Shown piece by piece: positions 22,581 to 30,930 of a stretch of 64,000 nucleotides of DNA; position 1 is the stretch's first letter, and each line of letters opens with the position of its first letter. The notes beneath the pieces are model-generated. The model ran no database searches. It saw only the letters and a program-made list of their open reading frames with translations, and was not told the origin of the DNA. The position numbers and the translations under genes were made by a program. The stretch covers positions 150,173 to 214,172 of the forward strand of contig CAWDBV010000003.1 in NCBI GenBank assembly GCA_963800705.1, read 5' to 3'. The DNA is from CAWDBV01 sp963800705 (GTDB lineage: Bacteria > Actinomycetota > Thermoleophilia > Solirubrobacterales > 70-9).

Positions 22581-24128
22581 ATGGCTGGCAGGGCACGTCT
22601 GACGATCGCATTGCTGACCGCGGCACTGGCCGCCCTGCTCGCGCCCGCGGGCGCGTCGGCGGCGCCCGACGACCTGATCTTCGACCAGTGCATCGCCAAG
22701 AACCCCGTCGACGTTTGCATAACCACGGGGGGTGGAGCGCTGGACGGCGCTTCGGACGTTGCCACCTACGCAGCAAGCCACGTCTACGCAGTCTCCGACA
22801 CGGACGACTCAATCACCGCCTACAGCCGCGACCCGGTCACGGGTCGGCTGTCGCTGGTCAATTCGGTCACGGGGAGCTTCCTCGATGGTGCCAACGGCGT
22901 CGCGGTCAGCGATGACGGGACGAGCGTCTACGTGACCGCTTCCGGCGCCAGCTCCTTGACCGAGCTCACCCGCAACACGGGAACAGGAGGGGTCAGCTTC
23001 GATCACTGCTACGCGGTGACGACGCTCAGCGGCGCCTGCACCGGCAATTTCGCGCTTTCACTCGTCCGCGATCTCGCGATAAGCCCCAGCGGCAAGAGCG
23101 TCTATGCGGTCGCCTCGGGCGACAGCTCGATCGTCCACTTCCGCCGCGACAACGCCGGGGGCGGGACCAACGGTGATCTAACCCACGCGGGCTGTCTGAA
23201 GAGCACCGGCCCCGCGGGCCTGTGCCTGACCGGGTTCCCCTCGCTCGAGGGCGCTTCGGCGGTCACCGTGAGCTATTTCGGCGAGAGCGTCTACGTGGTC
23301 GCCGGCGATGCTCTGCACGTCGCCCCGCCGGCGGCCGACGCGATCACGGTCTTCCTCCGCGACAACGCTGATCCGGGCGAGGGCGACATCGCTTTCGACG
23401 GCTGCTTGGCGAAGTCCACGGTCGGGGGCGCCTGCATCGCGGTACCCGCCATGGACGGCGCCGAGGGGGTCGTCACCAGCGGCCTCGACGGCAGCAACGT
23501 CTACGTCGCCTCGCACGAGGACGATGCGCTGGTCCAGCTGTCGAGGGTGCCGTCCGGGGCGAACACCGGCGACATCGGCTTCGTCGGCTGCCTCGCGAAG
23601 ACGACCGTCGGCGGCGCCTGCTTCGCCACCGGCACCGGCCTCGACGGCGCCCGTGACGTTGCGATGGGCATCACCGGCGACGGCGTCTACGTCGCCTCCG
23701 ACGAGGACGGCTCGATCTCGCAGTTCTCCCGCGACACGACCAACGGCAATATCGCTGCGACGTCGTGCTTCGCCGGCGGCATCGGCGGCGCCAGCCTCGG
23801 CCTCGGACGGTTCGGGCTCTTCGGCGCCACCGGGATCGCCGCAAAGCAGATGTCCGGTGGCCCGGACAGCGTCTACGTCGCCTCCCGGCACTCGGATGCG
23901 GTCTCGCATTTCTATCCCGATCCGGCCGGCGCGGGAAGCTGCGGCCCCTCTACCGGCGGCGGCGGCGGTGGTGGCGGCGGTGGCGGCGGAGCGGGCGGCT
24001 CAACCGCGCCCGGCAGCTCCTCGACGAGCAGGCCGGGTGGCGGCTCGGGCGCCGCCAAGTGCAAGAAGAAGAAGCGCAAGGGCAAGAAAAAGAAGAAGTG
24101 CAAGCGGAAGAAACGGCGCCGCCGTTAG
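22581..24128 (+). CDS. Secreted beta-propeller protein with polycationic tail
   Basis: 515 residues from ATG 22581. A signal peptide (RARLTIALLTAALAALLAPA, cleavage near ASAAPD) precedes about six repeats that share LDGASDV, DGTSVYVTA or VYVASHEDDALVQLSR, and a cysteine pair (GCLAKSTVGGACIA) in many blades. This resembles lactonase/YVTN-type propellers. A glycine run (GGGGGGGGGG) and a Ser/Pro linker lead to a tail KCKKKKRKGKKKKKCKRKKR with two cysteines. It is probably surface-held; its ligand is unknown. It is followed closely by a lipoprotein gene on the same strand. Confidence 0.8.
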   Translation: MAGRARLTIALLTAALAALLAPAGASAAPDDLIFDQCIAKNPVDVCITTGGGALDGASDVATYAASHVYAVSDTDDSITAYSRDPVTGRLSLVNSVTGSFLDGANGVAVSDDGTSVYVTASGASSLTELTRNTGTGGVSFDHCYAVTTLSGACTGNFALSLVRDLAISPSGKSVYAVASGDSSIVHFRRDNAGGGTNGDLTHAGCLKSTGPAGLCLTGFPSLEGASAVTVSYFGESVYVVAGDALHVAPPAADAITVFLRDNADPGEGDIAFDGCLAKSTVGGACIAVPAMDGAEGVVTSGLDGSNVYVASHEDDALVQLSRVPSGANTGDIGFVGCLAKTTVGGACFATGTGLDGARDVAMGITGDGVYVASDEDGSISQFSRDTTNGNIAATSCFAGGIGGASLGLGRFGLFGATGIAAKQMSGGPDSVYVASRHSDAVSHFYPDPAGAGSCGPSTGGGGGGGGGGGGAGGSTAPGSSSTSRPGGGSGAAKCKKKKRKGKKKKKCKRKKRRRR

Positions 24129-24147
24129 GCCGCCGCCCGCGGCGGCG

Positions 24148-24645
24148 TTGTTCGCACTCGCACTCTCAGTCGCCCCGCTGGCCACTGCCTGCGGGGGCGA
24201 TGAATCGGTCTCCGTAGATGAGTCGGCGCTCACCCCGAGCCGCTCCGACTACGTGCTCGAAGCCGACCGCGTCTGCTCGCGCTACGAGGACCGGCTCGAG
24301 CAGGAGACCGAATCGCGTTTCGCGCTCGGGCCGAACGACGTCCGGATCGAGGGCTCGAAGATCATCTTCAAGCCGGGCCGAAAGCCACCGGAGGCCGAGA
24401 TCGAGGCATTCGCGACGGAGTCCGGGATTCCGTTGCTCGAGAAGCAGGTGAGCGACCTGCGTGCGCTCACCCCGCCCGCGGGCGAGGACACGCAGGTGAC
24501 CGCGATCTACGACGCTGCCCAGACCGGCGTCGACGGGCTGCGCGCCGACCCGGTCGTGCTCGGCGACCAGGCACGCGCACGGGCGCTGTTCGCCGACTCG
24601 ACCCGGCTCGCGCGCGCCTACGGGATGAACGTCTGCGGGCTCTAG
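24148..24645 (+). CDS. Putative lipoprotein
   Basis: 165 residues if TTG 24148 is the start. A short hydrophobic leader ends in the lipobox LATACGG, so the mature protein would be lipid-anchored. The rest is helical and acidic (YVLEADRVCSRYEDRLEQE; LEKQVSDLRALTPPAGED), ending YGMNVCGL. The two cysteines after the lipobox probably pair. The next gene has the same design (EICAGAKEE, LGTLTPPEDLEQ, final LQDCVQL), so the pair are diverged tandem paralogues. Function unknown. Confidence 0.6.
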   Translation: MFALALSVAPLATACGGDESVSVDESALTPSRSDYVLEADRVCSRYEDRLEQETESRFALGPNDVRIEGSKIIFKPGRKPPEAEIEAFATESGIPLLEKQVSDLRALTPPAGEDTQVTAIYDAAQTGVDGLRADPVVLGDQARARALFADSTRLARAYGMNVCGL

Positions 24646-24677
24646 AGGGCTCTGACCCCTCGATAGAGTCCGCAGCG

Positions 24678-25184
24678 ATGAAGCCGAAGCTGACGCTGCT
24701 CGTCTGCCTGCTGCTCGGCGCCGGGCTGCTCGCCGGCTGCGGCGGCGACGATGAGGAAGACCCCGACAGCGGCAGCACCGACGCGCTGAGCAGGGAGGAG
24801 TTCGACACCCGGGCGGAGGAGATCTGCGCCGGGGCGAAGGAGGAGATCTCGTCGGTGACCGCCGACCTTCGACAGAGGATGGGGGAGGACTCGACCAAGA
24901 TCCCGGAGCTCTTCAAGGAGCTGTTCACCTCGGTGGCGCCGATCGTTCGCGACACAATGAATGAGCTCGGCACCCTGACCCCGCCCGAGGACCTCGAGCA
25001 AACCCTCGACGACTTCGTAGCGCAGGCGAACGAGGCCGCCGACCAGCTCGAGGCCGACCCGGCGAAGCTCGCCAAGCAGGCGCTCGGTGGCGAGAACCCG
25101 TTCCCCGAGCTCGAGCAGCTCGGGACCGAGCTCGGGCTCCAGGACTGCGTCCAACTCGACGGCGGGGCCGGCGACGGCGGCTAA
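24678..25184 (+). CDS. Putative lipoprotein, paralogue of the preceding gene
   Basis: 168 residues from ATG 24678. The leader MKPKLTLLVCLLLGAGLLAG ends in the lipobox LAGCGG. An acidic spacer follows (GDDEEDPDSGSTD), then a helical domain with RAEEICAGAKEEIS, MNELGTLTPPEDLEQTLDD, and a final Cys (LGLQDCVQL). The same features in the same order occur in the gene before it. This family is common in Thermoleophilia but has no known role. Its 3' end overlaps the reading frame of the DNA glycosylase if that gene starts early. Confidence 0.75.
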   Translation: MKPKLTLLVCLLLGAGLLAGCGGDDEEDPDSGSTDALSREEFDTRAEEICAGAKEEISSVTADLRQRMGEDSTKIPELFKELFTSVAPIVRDTMNELGTLTPPEDLEQTLDDFVAQANEAADQLEADPAKLAKQALGGENPFPELEQLGTELGLQDCVQLDGGAGDGG

Positions 25185-25806
25185 AGCCACCAGGGGCGTC
25201 GAATCCGATCTCGCCGGCGCCGATCCCGTGATCGCCCGGCTGATCGACGACGGCGGGCCGCTGAGCGGCGACGAGGACCGCCGCGGGCTGGTCGCCGACC
25301 CGTATCAGGCGCTGCTCCGCGCGGTGGTCGGCCAGCAGCTCTCGACCAAGGCCGCCCACTCGATCAACGAGAAGCTGGTCGCGACGCTCGGCGGCGGCGT
25401 CCCCTCGCCGAAGAAGATCCTCGAGGCCGACCCGCAGGACCTCCGCGACGCCGGGCTCTCGTGGCCGAAGGTCTCCTACGTCCGCGACCTCGCCGAGCAC
25501 GTCGACGACGACGAGCTCGACCTCGCCAAGATCGCCGAGCTCGGCGACGAAGAGGTGGTCGAGGAGCTCACCCGGGTGAAGGGGGTCGGGCGCTGGACCG
25601 CGGAGATGTTCCTGATCTTCCACCTCGGCCGTCCCGACGTGCTCCCGGTCGGCGACCTCGGGATTCGCAAGGCGGCGCAGCTCGCCTACGAGCTCGAGGA
25701 GCTGCCCGAGCCCGAAGAGCTCGAGCAGATCGCCGAGCCGTGGCGCCCTCACCGCACGCTCGCCTGCCTCTACCTGTGGCGCTCGCTCCACAACACGCCC
25801 TCATGA
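25087..25806 (+). CDS. DNA-3-methyladenine glycosylase II (AlkA/HhH-GPD family)
   Basis: The helix-hairpin-helix is LTRVKGVGRWTAEMFLIF and the catalytic Asp lies in VGDLGIRKAAQL. The N-terminal part reads LLRAVVGQQLSTKAAHSI, typical of AlkA-type enzymes that excise alkylated bases. The start is uncertain. Homologues keep the DPVIARLI block, and the only in-frame starts are GTG 25087, which overlaps the lipoprotein gene by about 100 bases, and GTG 25228, which cuts into that block. I give the longer frame (239 residues). The family usually has 190-220 residues. Confidence 0.82.
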   Translation: MARTRSPSSSSSGPSSGSRTASNSTAGPATAAKATRGVESDLAGADPVIARLIDDGGPLSGDEDRRGLVADPYQALLRAVVGQQLSTKAAHSINEKLVATLGGGVPSPKKILEADPQDLRDAGLSWPKVSYVRDLAEHVDDDELDLAKIAELGDEEVVEELTRVKGVGRWTAEMFLIFHLGRPDVLPVGDLGIRKAAQLAYELEELPEPEELEQIAEPWRPHRTLACLYLWRSLHNTPS

Positions 25807-25831
25807 GCGCACCGGGCTTTCACGCGCCTGG

Positions 25832-26503
25832 TCAGGTGCCGACCTTGCGTGCCAGCGCTTCGATCTCCTCATAGCCCTCGATCGCCGGCCCGTGGCCGGG
25901 CAGCGAGATCGCCGGTTTCAGGTCAGCGAGCTTGCGGATTGAGCGGCGGTTCTCGGGGATGTCGACGGTGAAGATCGTCGGCGGCTCGCGGACGCCGGAG
26001 CGGGTCGTCCCGTAGGTCATGTTGCGGACCACGTCGCCGCAGATCGCGACCCGGTCGGCCTCGCGCCAGAAGATCACTTCGCCGCGGGCGTGACCCGGCG
26101 CGTGGATGACCTTGAACCCGGCGATCTCGTCACCCTCGGCGAACGGTTGGTCGACTTTGTGCGGCGGGCCCTCCATCGTGCGGTGGATGATCCGGTTGAT
26201 CGGGTTGCCGCGGTGGGCCTCCTGCACCGGGCGGCGACCCTCCATGCCGTCCACGTCGTCGACGTGACAGGCGAGCGGGATGCCGTATTGCTCGCAGACG
26301 ACCTTCGCGCAGCCCTGATGGTCGGGGTGGACGTGGGTGAGCGCGAGCAGGCTGAGATCGCGGTCCTCGGTCTGCTTCATGATCCTGCCCTTGTCGAGCT
26401 TCGCGCCGGCGTCGATCAGCACGTCGCCGGCGACGTAGACGTTGACGAGCGGGCGCGGGACAACGTCCTTGAGTCGCCAGACGCCTTCGGCCACTTGCTT
26501 CAT
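25832..26503 (-). CDS. MBL-fold metallo-hydrolase
   Basis: 223 residues. The metal site is THVHPDHQG (HxHxDH) at about 57-62, with further ligands in HAPGHARGEVIF, the Asp in VAICGDVVRN and His in SLPGHGPA. It resembles glyoxalase II/beta-lactamase-fold hydrolases without a clear substrate. Its ATG overlaps the upstream small gene by 4 bases. It is the last of three overlapping minus-strand genes that start at 28154 with a cell-wall-binding lipoprotein. Confidence 0.87.
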   Translation of the reverse strand: MKQVAEGVWRLKDVVPRPLVNVYVAGDVLIDAGAKLDKGRIMKQTEDRDLSLLALTHVHPDHQGCAKVVCEQYGIPLACHVDDVDGMEGRRPVQEAHRGNPINRIIHRTMEGPPHKVDQPFAEGDEIAGFKVIHAPGHARGEVIFWREADRVAICGDVVRNMTYGTTRSGVREPPTIFTVDIPENRRSIRKLADLKPAISLPGHGPAIEGYEEIEALARKVGT

Positions 26504-26790
26504 GGGCTCTCCTCCTCGGAGTTAGGTTCACGTGCATCGGGTTCGTCGGCGAGTGGATCTGGCCCCGGCCCGCGCGGGTCGCCGCTGTGGCGGGCGAGCT
26601 CCTCGAGCCGGACGATCTCCTGCTCTCCGAAGTCGCGAGTCGGGTGTCCCTCCGGGAGCCGCTCGATCAGCTTCCTGATCCGGTTTCTGACTTGGAGCGC
26701 GAAGTGCGGGGTGGCGGGGCCGGCGAGCGCGCGGATGTCCTCCACGGTCGGCTCGCGGCTGAGGCGATCGGGACGCTCTGCTTCGCTCAC
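26500..26790 (-). CDS. Small acidic hypothetical protein
   Basis: 96 residues from GTG 26790, which overlaps the stop of the cell-wall-binding gene by 4 bases. The core has VEDIRALAGPATPHFALQVR and RIRKLIERLPEGHPTRDFG, followed by an acidic, Pro-rich C-terminus. No signal peptide and no family recognised. Overlaps with both neighbours imply co-translation with the cell-wall-binding protein and the MBL hydrolase. Confidence 0.65.
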   Translation of the reverse strand: MSEAERPDRLSREPTVEDIRALAGPATPHFALQVRNRIRKLIERLPEGHPTRDFGEQEIVRLEELARHSGDPRGPGPDPLADEPDAREPNSEEESP

Positions 26791-28154
26791 GGCTGCGCCC
26801 CGGTCGTGGTGCCGGTTGTCGCCGTCCCGGTCGTGCCGGTCGTGTCGTCGGGCGCCGTGTCGTCCGGCTTCGCCGGCGGCTGCGGCGCCGGCTCGGCCTC
26901 CGGCCCGACCGGCCCGCTCGGCAGCTGCGGCGCCCCCGTGCCCTGCCCCGCGGCCCCGCCGACCTGGACGAGCTCGGCGAGCTCGTCGATCTCGGCCTGC
27001 ATCGGTCCCGAGATCGCGTCGGCGCCCCCGATCAGCCACACGTGGTTGTAGAGCGCGCGCGTCGGGTCGTCGCTGTAGCCGGGCTTGATGCCCTGGAGGT
27101 ACCCCGCCAGCGGCGCCGGGAGCTGTTCCGCCTCCTCGGTGAGCAGCAGCGGCCCGTAACTCCCGCCCGCCGAAAGCGACGCCGCGGCGCCCGCGTCCGC
27201 CGGGTGCGCGGTGTTGGCGACCACGAGCCCGTGGCCGGGATCGGTGATGTTCCACCCGAACGAGGAGTCGGAATAGCGCGCGAACTCGATCGCATTCGTG
27301 ACCGGGTCCTCGCCGGCGATCCGGCGCACCCCCGGCATGGCCTTCTCGACCTCGCTCAGCGCCTTTTCAGAGATCACCGACTCCGGCCCCAATATGTAGG
27401 CCGCGGCGCCCTTGTGCGCGTTCAGCGCTTCGAGGGTGGGTGCCGGCACCGAGTCGCGGCCGACGAACAGCACCGGGTCCCCGGAGCGCGCCGCCCATGC
27501 CGCGGCGGGCATCGCAAAGCCGGGCTCTTCCTCGCTGACCAGGAGAACGTGCTCGGCCGCGGTGCCGGTGAGCCGCTGGCGGAGCTTGTCGATCTCGGCG
27601 GCGAGCGTCGCGGGGTCGTCCCCTTCGACCGGGGTCGCGTCGAGCCCCGCCGGCAGCGCGACCTCGCCGAGCGAGTACACGGCGGCGTCGGCGGGCCCCG
27701 ACCCGCCCTCGGGCTCGAGAACTTCGAGCGCCTCTTCTGTCGGGCCGGGAACAGACCCCGACTCGCTGAGCAGGATCGGGAGGTTGAGCGGCGCCGCGGC
27801 GAGCGAGGCAGCGGCGACCCCGGCCTGCCAGTCAGTGGCGGGCGCAATCGCGACCGCCTCGATCGGCTGTTCGCCGCCGAAGCGTGGATGGGTGGCGAGC
27901 GCGACCTCGGCCGCCCGTGCGGCGGCGTCCGAGCCCTCGATCCGCGAGGTGTTGCGGGTCACCGGGAGCGGGGGTGAGGCCTTCGCGGCACCGGAGCCGC
28001 CCTCGCCTGCCTCCCCCCCGGACTCTGACTCCGAGACCGTGACCGGGGCGGTGTCGGATCCGCATCCCGCACCCACGGCCGCCATCAGGCCCAGAAGCGC
28101 CAAAAAAGCCGCCGCGAGGGCAGCCGAATTCGTGCGTGGCCGGGCACGAGGCAC
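26787..28154 (-). CDS. Cell-wall-binding repeat 2 (CWB2-like) lipoprotein
   Basis: 455 residues. The leader ends in a lipobox-like VGAGCGSD (Cys about 31), so a lipid anchor is likely. Three repeats of the putative cell-wall-binding type 2 family can be traced: an early IEGSDAAARAAEVALAT with PIEAVAIAPATDW, a middle EHVLLVSEEEPGFAMPAAAW with AAYILGPESVISEKAL, and a last GLVVANTAHPADAGAAASL with HVWLIGGADAISGPM. The C-terminus is a Pro/Thr/Gly linker. In Firmicutes such repeats bind anionic wall polymers. It leads the three-gene operon to 25832. Confidence 0.8.
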   Translation of the reverse strand: MPRARPRTNSAALAAAFLALLGLMAAVGAGCGSDTAPVTVSESESGGEAGEGGSGAAKASPPLPVTRNTSRIEGSDAAARAAEVALATHPRFGGEQPIEAVAIAPATDWQAGVAAASLAAAPLNLPILLSESGSVPGPTEEALEVLEPEGGSGPADAAVYSLGEVALPAGLDATPVEGDDPATLAAEIDKLRQRLTGTAAEHVLLVSEEEPGFAMPAAAWAARSGDPVLFVGRDSVPAPTLEALNAHKGAAAYILGPESVISEKALSEVEKAMPGVRRIAGEDPVTNAIEFARYSDSSFGWNITDPGHGLVVANTAHPADAGAAASLSAGGSYGPLLLTEEAEQLPAPLAGYLQGIKPGYSDDPTRALYNHVWLIGGADAISGPMQAEIDELAELVQVGGAAGQGTGAPQLPSGPVGPEAEPAPQPPAKPDDTAPDDTTGTTGTATTGTTTGAQP

Positions 28155-28170
28155 GCGAGAAACCTACCTG

Positions 28171-28200
28171 CATGACGGCATCTGCTCCGCTTCGCGTCCG
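28171..28200 (+). repeat. 30-bp intergenic repeat, copy 1
   Basis: The 30 bases from catgacggca to ttcgcgtccg match the copy at 38083-38112 at 28 of 30 positions. A third, degenerate copy lies at 59863-59890. All three are between genes. Nature unknown; possibly a REP-like or transcript-end element. Confidence 0.6.
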
Positions 28201-28239
28201 GGAATCCCGTTCGGACCCGACCATCTGGAAGATCGGATA

Positions 28240-28263
28240 AACTGGCTGACTGACCAGTCAATC
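28240..28263. promoter_or_regulatory. Palindromic operator before acyl-CoA dehydrogenase
   Basis: actgg (28241-28245) and ccagt (28254-28258) are inverted arms around ctgactga, and an inner tgactgaccagtca adds further symmetry. The 24-base stretch matches 21217-21240 at 20 positions. It lies 34 bases before the ATG, where a repressor would block transcription. Confidence 0.6.
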
Positions 28264-28296
28264 AACCGGCGTAACGCCCGGAGGGACAGACAGAAA

Positions 28297-29595
28297 ATGG
28301 ATTTCGCGCTGAACGAAGAGCAGCTGGAGTTCAAGCAGAACTGCCGCAAGTTCGCCCGCGAGGTGATGAGGCCCGCGGCCCCCAAGCACGACGCCGACGA
28401 GAGCGTCCCCTGGGAGACGATGAAGGAGGCGCGCAAGTGGGGCCTCCACGGACTCGACCATCTTCAGCGCATGGGCACCGACAGCGACGGCCAGTTCTCG
28501 GTCATCTACGCCGAGGAGCTGCACTGGGGCTGCGCGGGCATCGCGCTCGCGATTTCGGCCTCATCGCTCGCTGCCGCCGGGCTCGCCGCTTCGGGCACGC
28601 CCGAGCAGATCGCCGAATGGGTGCCGCAGTGCTTCGGCACCGATGACGAGATCAAGCTCGGCGCCTACGCGGTCACCGAGCCGCAGGCCGGCTCCGACGT
28701 CAAGAGCCTCAAGTCGACCGCGAAGCTCGACGGCGACGAGTGGGTCCTGAACGGCGTCAAGACCTTCATCTCCAACGGCGGCATCGCCGACGTCCACGTC
28801 GTCGTCGCCACCGTCGACCCCGAGCTCGGCCACCGCGGCCAGGCCTCGTTCGTGATCGGCAAGGACACGCCGGGCCTGCGCCAGGGCAACAAGGAGACCA
28901 AGATCGGCATCCGTGCCTCGCATACCGCCGAGGTCATCCTCGAGGACTGCCGGATCCCGGTCGAGAACCTGCTCGGCGGCATGGACAAGCTCAACAAGAA
29001 GCTCGAGCGCGCTCGCTCGGGGCAGAAGTCCGGTCCCTCGAACGCGCTCGCGACCTTCGAGATGACGCGGCCGGTGGTCGGGGCCTCCGCTCTCGGCATC
29101 GCCCAGGCCTCCTACGAATGGACCCTCGACTATCTGCGCGAGCAGACCGTCGAGGACGGCATCCCGGCGCTCGAGGCGCAGAGGATCCAGCAGGTGCTGG
29201 CAGATGTGGCCACCGAGATCGAAGCTGCCCGGCTGCTCGTCCAGCGCGCTTCGTGGATGGGCCGCAACGGAATGCCGATGACCGGCGGCCAGGGCTCGAT
29301 GTCGAAGCTCAAGGCCGGCGACGTGACGATGTGGGCGACGACCACCCTCATGGATCTCGTTGGCCCCTACGCCCAGTCCACGGACTGCCCGCTCGAGAAG
29401 TGGTTCCGCGACGCGAAGATCTACCAGATCTTCGAGGGCACGGCCCAGGTTCAGCGGCTCGTCGTCTCGCGCATGCAGGCGCGCGAGTACGCCGAGAAGC
29501 TCGAGCAGGCCGCGGAGGTGGCGGCCGACGCCGCGCCCGCGGGCTCCTCGAACGGCACCGCCTCTGAGGCGGCAAAAGAGCCCGCAGCGGCGTAG
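28297..29595 (+). CDS. Acyl-CoA dehydrogenase
   Basis: 432 residues. N-terminal helical domain from MDFALNEEQLEFKQNCRKFA; the middle beta-domain has AYAVTEPQAGSDVKSLKSTA and WVLNGVKTFISNGG; the C-terminal domain ends with the catalytic Glu in IYQIFEGTAQVQRLVVSR (about residue 378). It is an FAD enzyme that introduces the alpha-beta double bond in acyl-CoA, passing electrons to ETF. About 40 Ala/Glu-rich residues follow the domain. ATG 28297 lies after a palindromic site shared with the thiolase promoter. Confidence 0.92.
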   Translation: MDFALNEEQLEFKQNCRKFAREVMRPAAPKHDADESVPWETMKEARKWGLHGLDHLQRMGTDSDGQFSVIYAEELHWGCAGIALAISASSLAAAGLAASGTPEQIAEWVPQCFGTDDEIKLGAYAVTEPQAGSDVKSLKSTAKLDGDEWVLNGVKTFISNGGIADVHVVVATVDPELGHRGQASFVIGKDTPGLRQGNKETKIGIRASHTAEVILEDCRIPVENLLGGMDKLNKKLERARSGQKSGPSNALATFEMTRPVVGASALGIAQASYEWTLDYLREQTVEDGIPALEAQRIQQVLADVATEIEAARLLVQRASWMGRNGMPMTGGQGSMSKLKAGDVTMWATTTLMDLVGPYAQSTDCPLEKWFRDAKIYQIFEGTAQVQRLVVSRMQAREYAEKLEQAAEVAADAAPAGSSNGTASEAAKEPAAA

Positions 29596-29674
29596 CCCGT
29601 CTTCATACTGCGGGGGTCGTGAAACAACCCTTGCACCAAGCGTGCGCAGGCGGCGAATAGTGGGCTAGCTCGAA

Positions 29675-30811
29675 ATGGTTCTGAACCAACGCAAGAGACT
29701 CTTGGCGATCGCCCTCGCCGTAATGCTCGGCGCCTGCCTCGGCGCGATCGGCGCCCCCCGCGCGCCGGGGCAGAGCGCCGTTGAACGCTTCAACGAGATC
29801 CAGTCGGAGATCGAGGAGACCGAGGAGCGCGAGGACGTGCTCACGACCACAATCAGCGGCTACAGCGACAAGATCGACGGCCTCCGGAGCGAACTCGCCG
29901 CGCTCCGAAACAAGGAGGCAGTCGTGCAGGCCGAGCTCGACGAGCTCGAGGCCGAGCTCGCCGCGGCGCAGGCGCGGCTCGAAGCGCTCCGGGCTCGGCT
30001 GAAGCGCGCGATCGAGGTGCTCGGCGAGCGGCTTGTCGAGATCTACAAGTCGAACGAGCCCGACGTCCTGACCGTGATCCTCGAGTCCGACGGCTTCGCC
30101 GACCTGCTCGAGCGCGAGGATTACTTGAACCGGATCCAGAACATGGACTCGGCCGTCGTCTCGCGGGTCCGCGACCTCCGCAACCAGATGCAGGCGATCG
30201 TTGAGCAGACCAAGGTCGCCCGCGACCAGGTGGCGGCGAAGCGCGCCGAGCTCGCCGAGACCCACGAGCAGCTCGCGGCCCGCAACGCCGAGCTCGCCAG
30301 CGCGCGCAGCGATCAGCGCTCGGCGCTCGCCCAGACCCGCGAGCGCCATGAGGAGCTCGAGGGAGACCTCTCCGAGATCTCGAAGCAGGTCCAGTCGCAG
30401 CTCTCGGGATCGTCGAGCCCGCTGCCCGCCGGCCCGATCCGCGGCGGCAGCGGCGACATGATCTGGCCCGTGAATGGGCCGGTGACCTCGGGGTTCGGCT
30501 ACCGCTGGGGCCGCCAGCACGAGGGAGTCGACATCGGGGTTCCCTCGGGAACGCCGATTCGCGCCGCCAAGGCAGGCTCGATCGAGATCGCGGGGCCGAC
30601 CGGCGGCTACGGCAACTACACCTGCCTCGACCACGGCGGCGGGCTCTCCACCTGCTACGCGCACCAGTCGAGCTTCGCCCGTACGAGCGGCTCGCTCGAC
30701 CAGGGCGAGGTCCTCGGCTTCGTCGGCTGCACGGGCCACTGCTTCGGCGACCATCTCCACTTCGAGGTCAGGGTCAACGGTTCGGCGACCGACCCGATGG
30801 GGTACCTGTAG
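29675..30811 (+). CDS. Coiled-coil M23 peptidoglycan endopeptidase
   Basis: 378 residues. A signal peptide (RLLAIALAVMLGACLGAIGA) is followed by a long coiled coil of about 220 residues (heptads such as ELDELEAELAAAQARLEAL) and an M23 LytM domain. Zinc ligands are HEGVDIG (HxxxD) and the HLHFEV HxH, with the intervening YAHQSS His. It resembles EnvC/NlpD-type amidase activators or division hydrolases. It cuts peptide cross-links or activates an amidase in the cell wall. The run of active residues appears complete. Alone in its transcription unit. Confidence 0.88.
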   Translation: MVLNQRKRLLAIALAVMLGACLGAIGAPRAPGQSAVERFNEIQSEIEETEEREDVLTTTISGYSDKIDGLRSELAALRNKEAVVQAELDELEAELAAAQARLEALRARLKRAIEVLGERLVEIYKSNEPDVLTVILESDGFADLLEREDYLNRIQNMDSAVVSRVRDLRNQMQAIVEQTKVARDQVAAKRAELAETHEQLAARNAELASARSDQRSALAQTRERHEELEGDLSEISKQVQSQLSGSSSPLPAGPIRGGSGDMIWPVNGPVTSGFGYRWGRQHEGVDIGVPSGTPIRAAKAGSIEIAGPTGGYGNYTCLDHGGGLSTCYAHQSSFARTSGSLDQGEVLGFVGCTGHCFGDHLHFEVRVNGSATDPMGYL

Positions 30812-30930
30812 AACATCGGGCTCCCCCCGGAGCGCGAAGCGCGAGGAGGGTCGCCCTCGTGTAGGACGTTTGGCTAAAGGTCGGCGCCTAGCGTGCCGAT
30901 ATCAGCCACGATGACCCGGATGGTGGCCAC

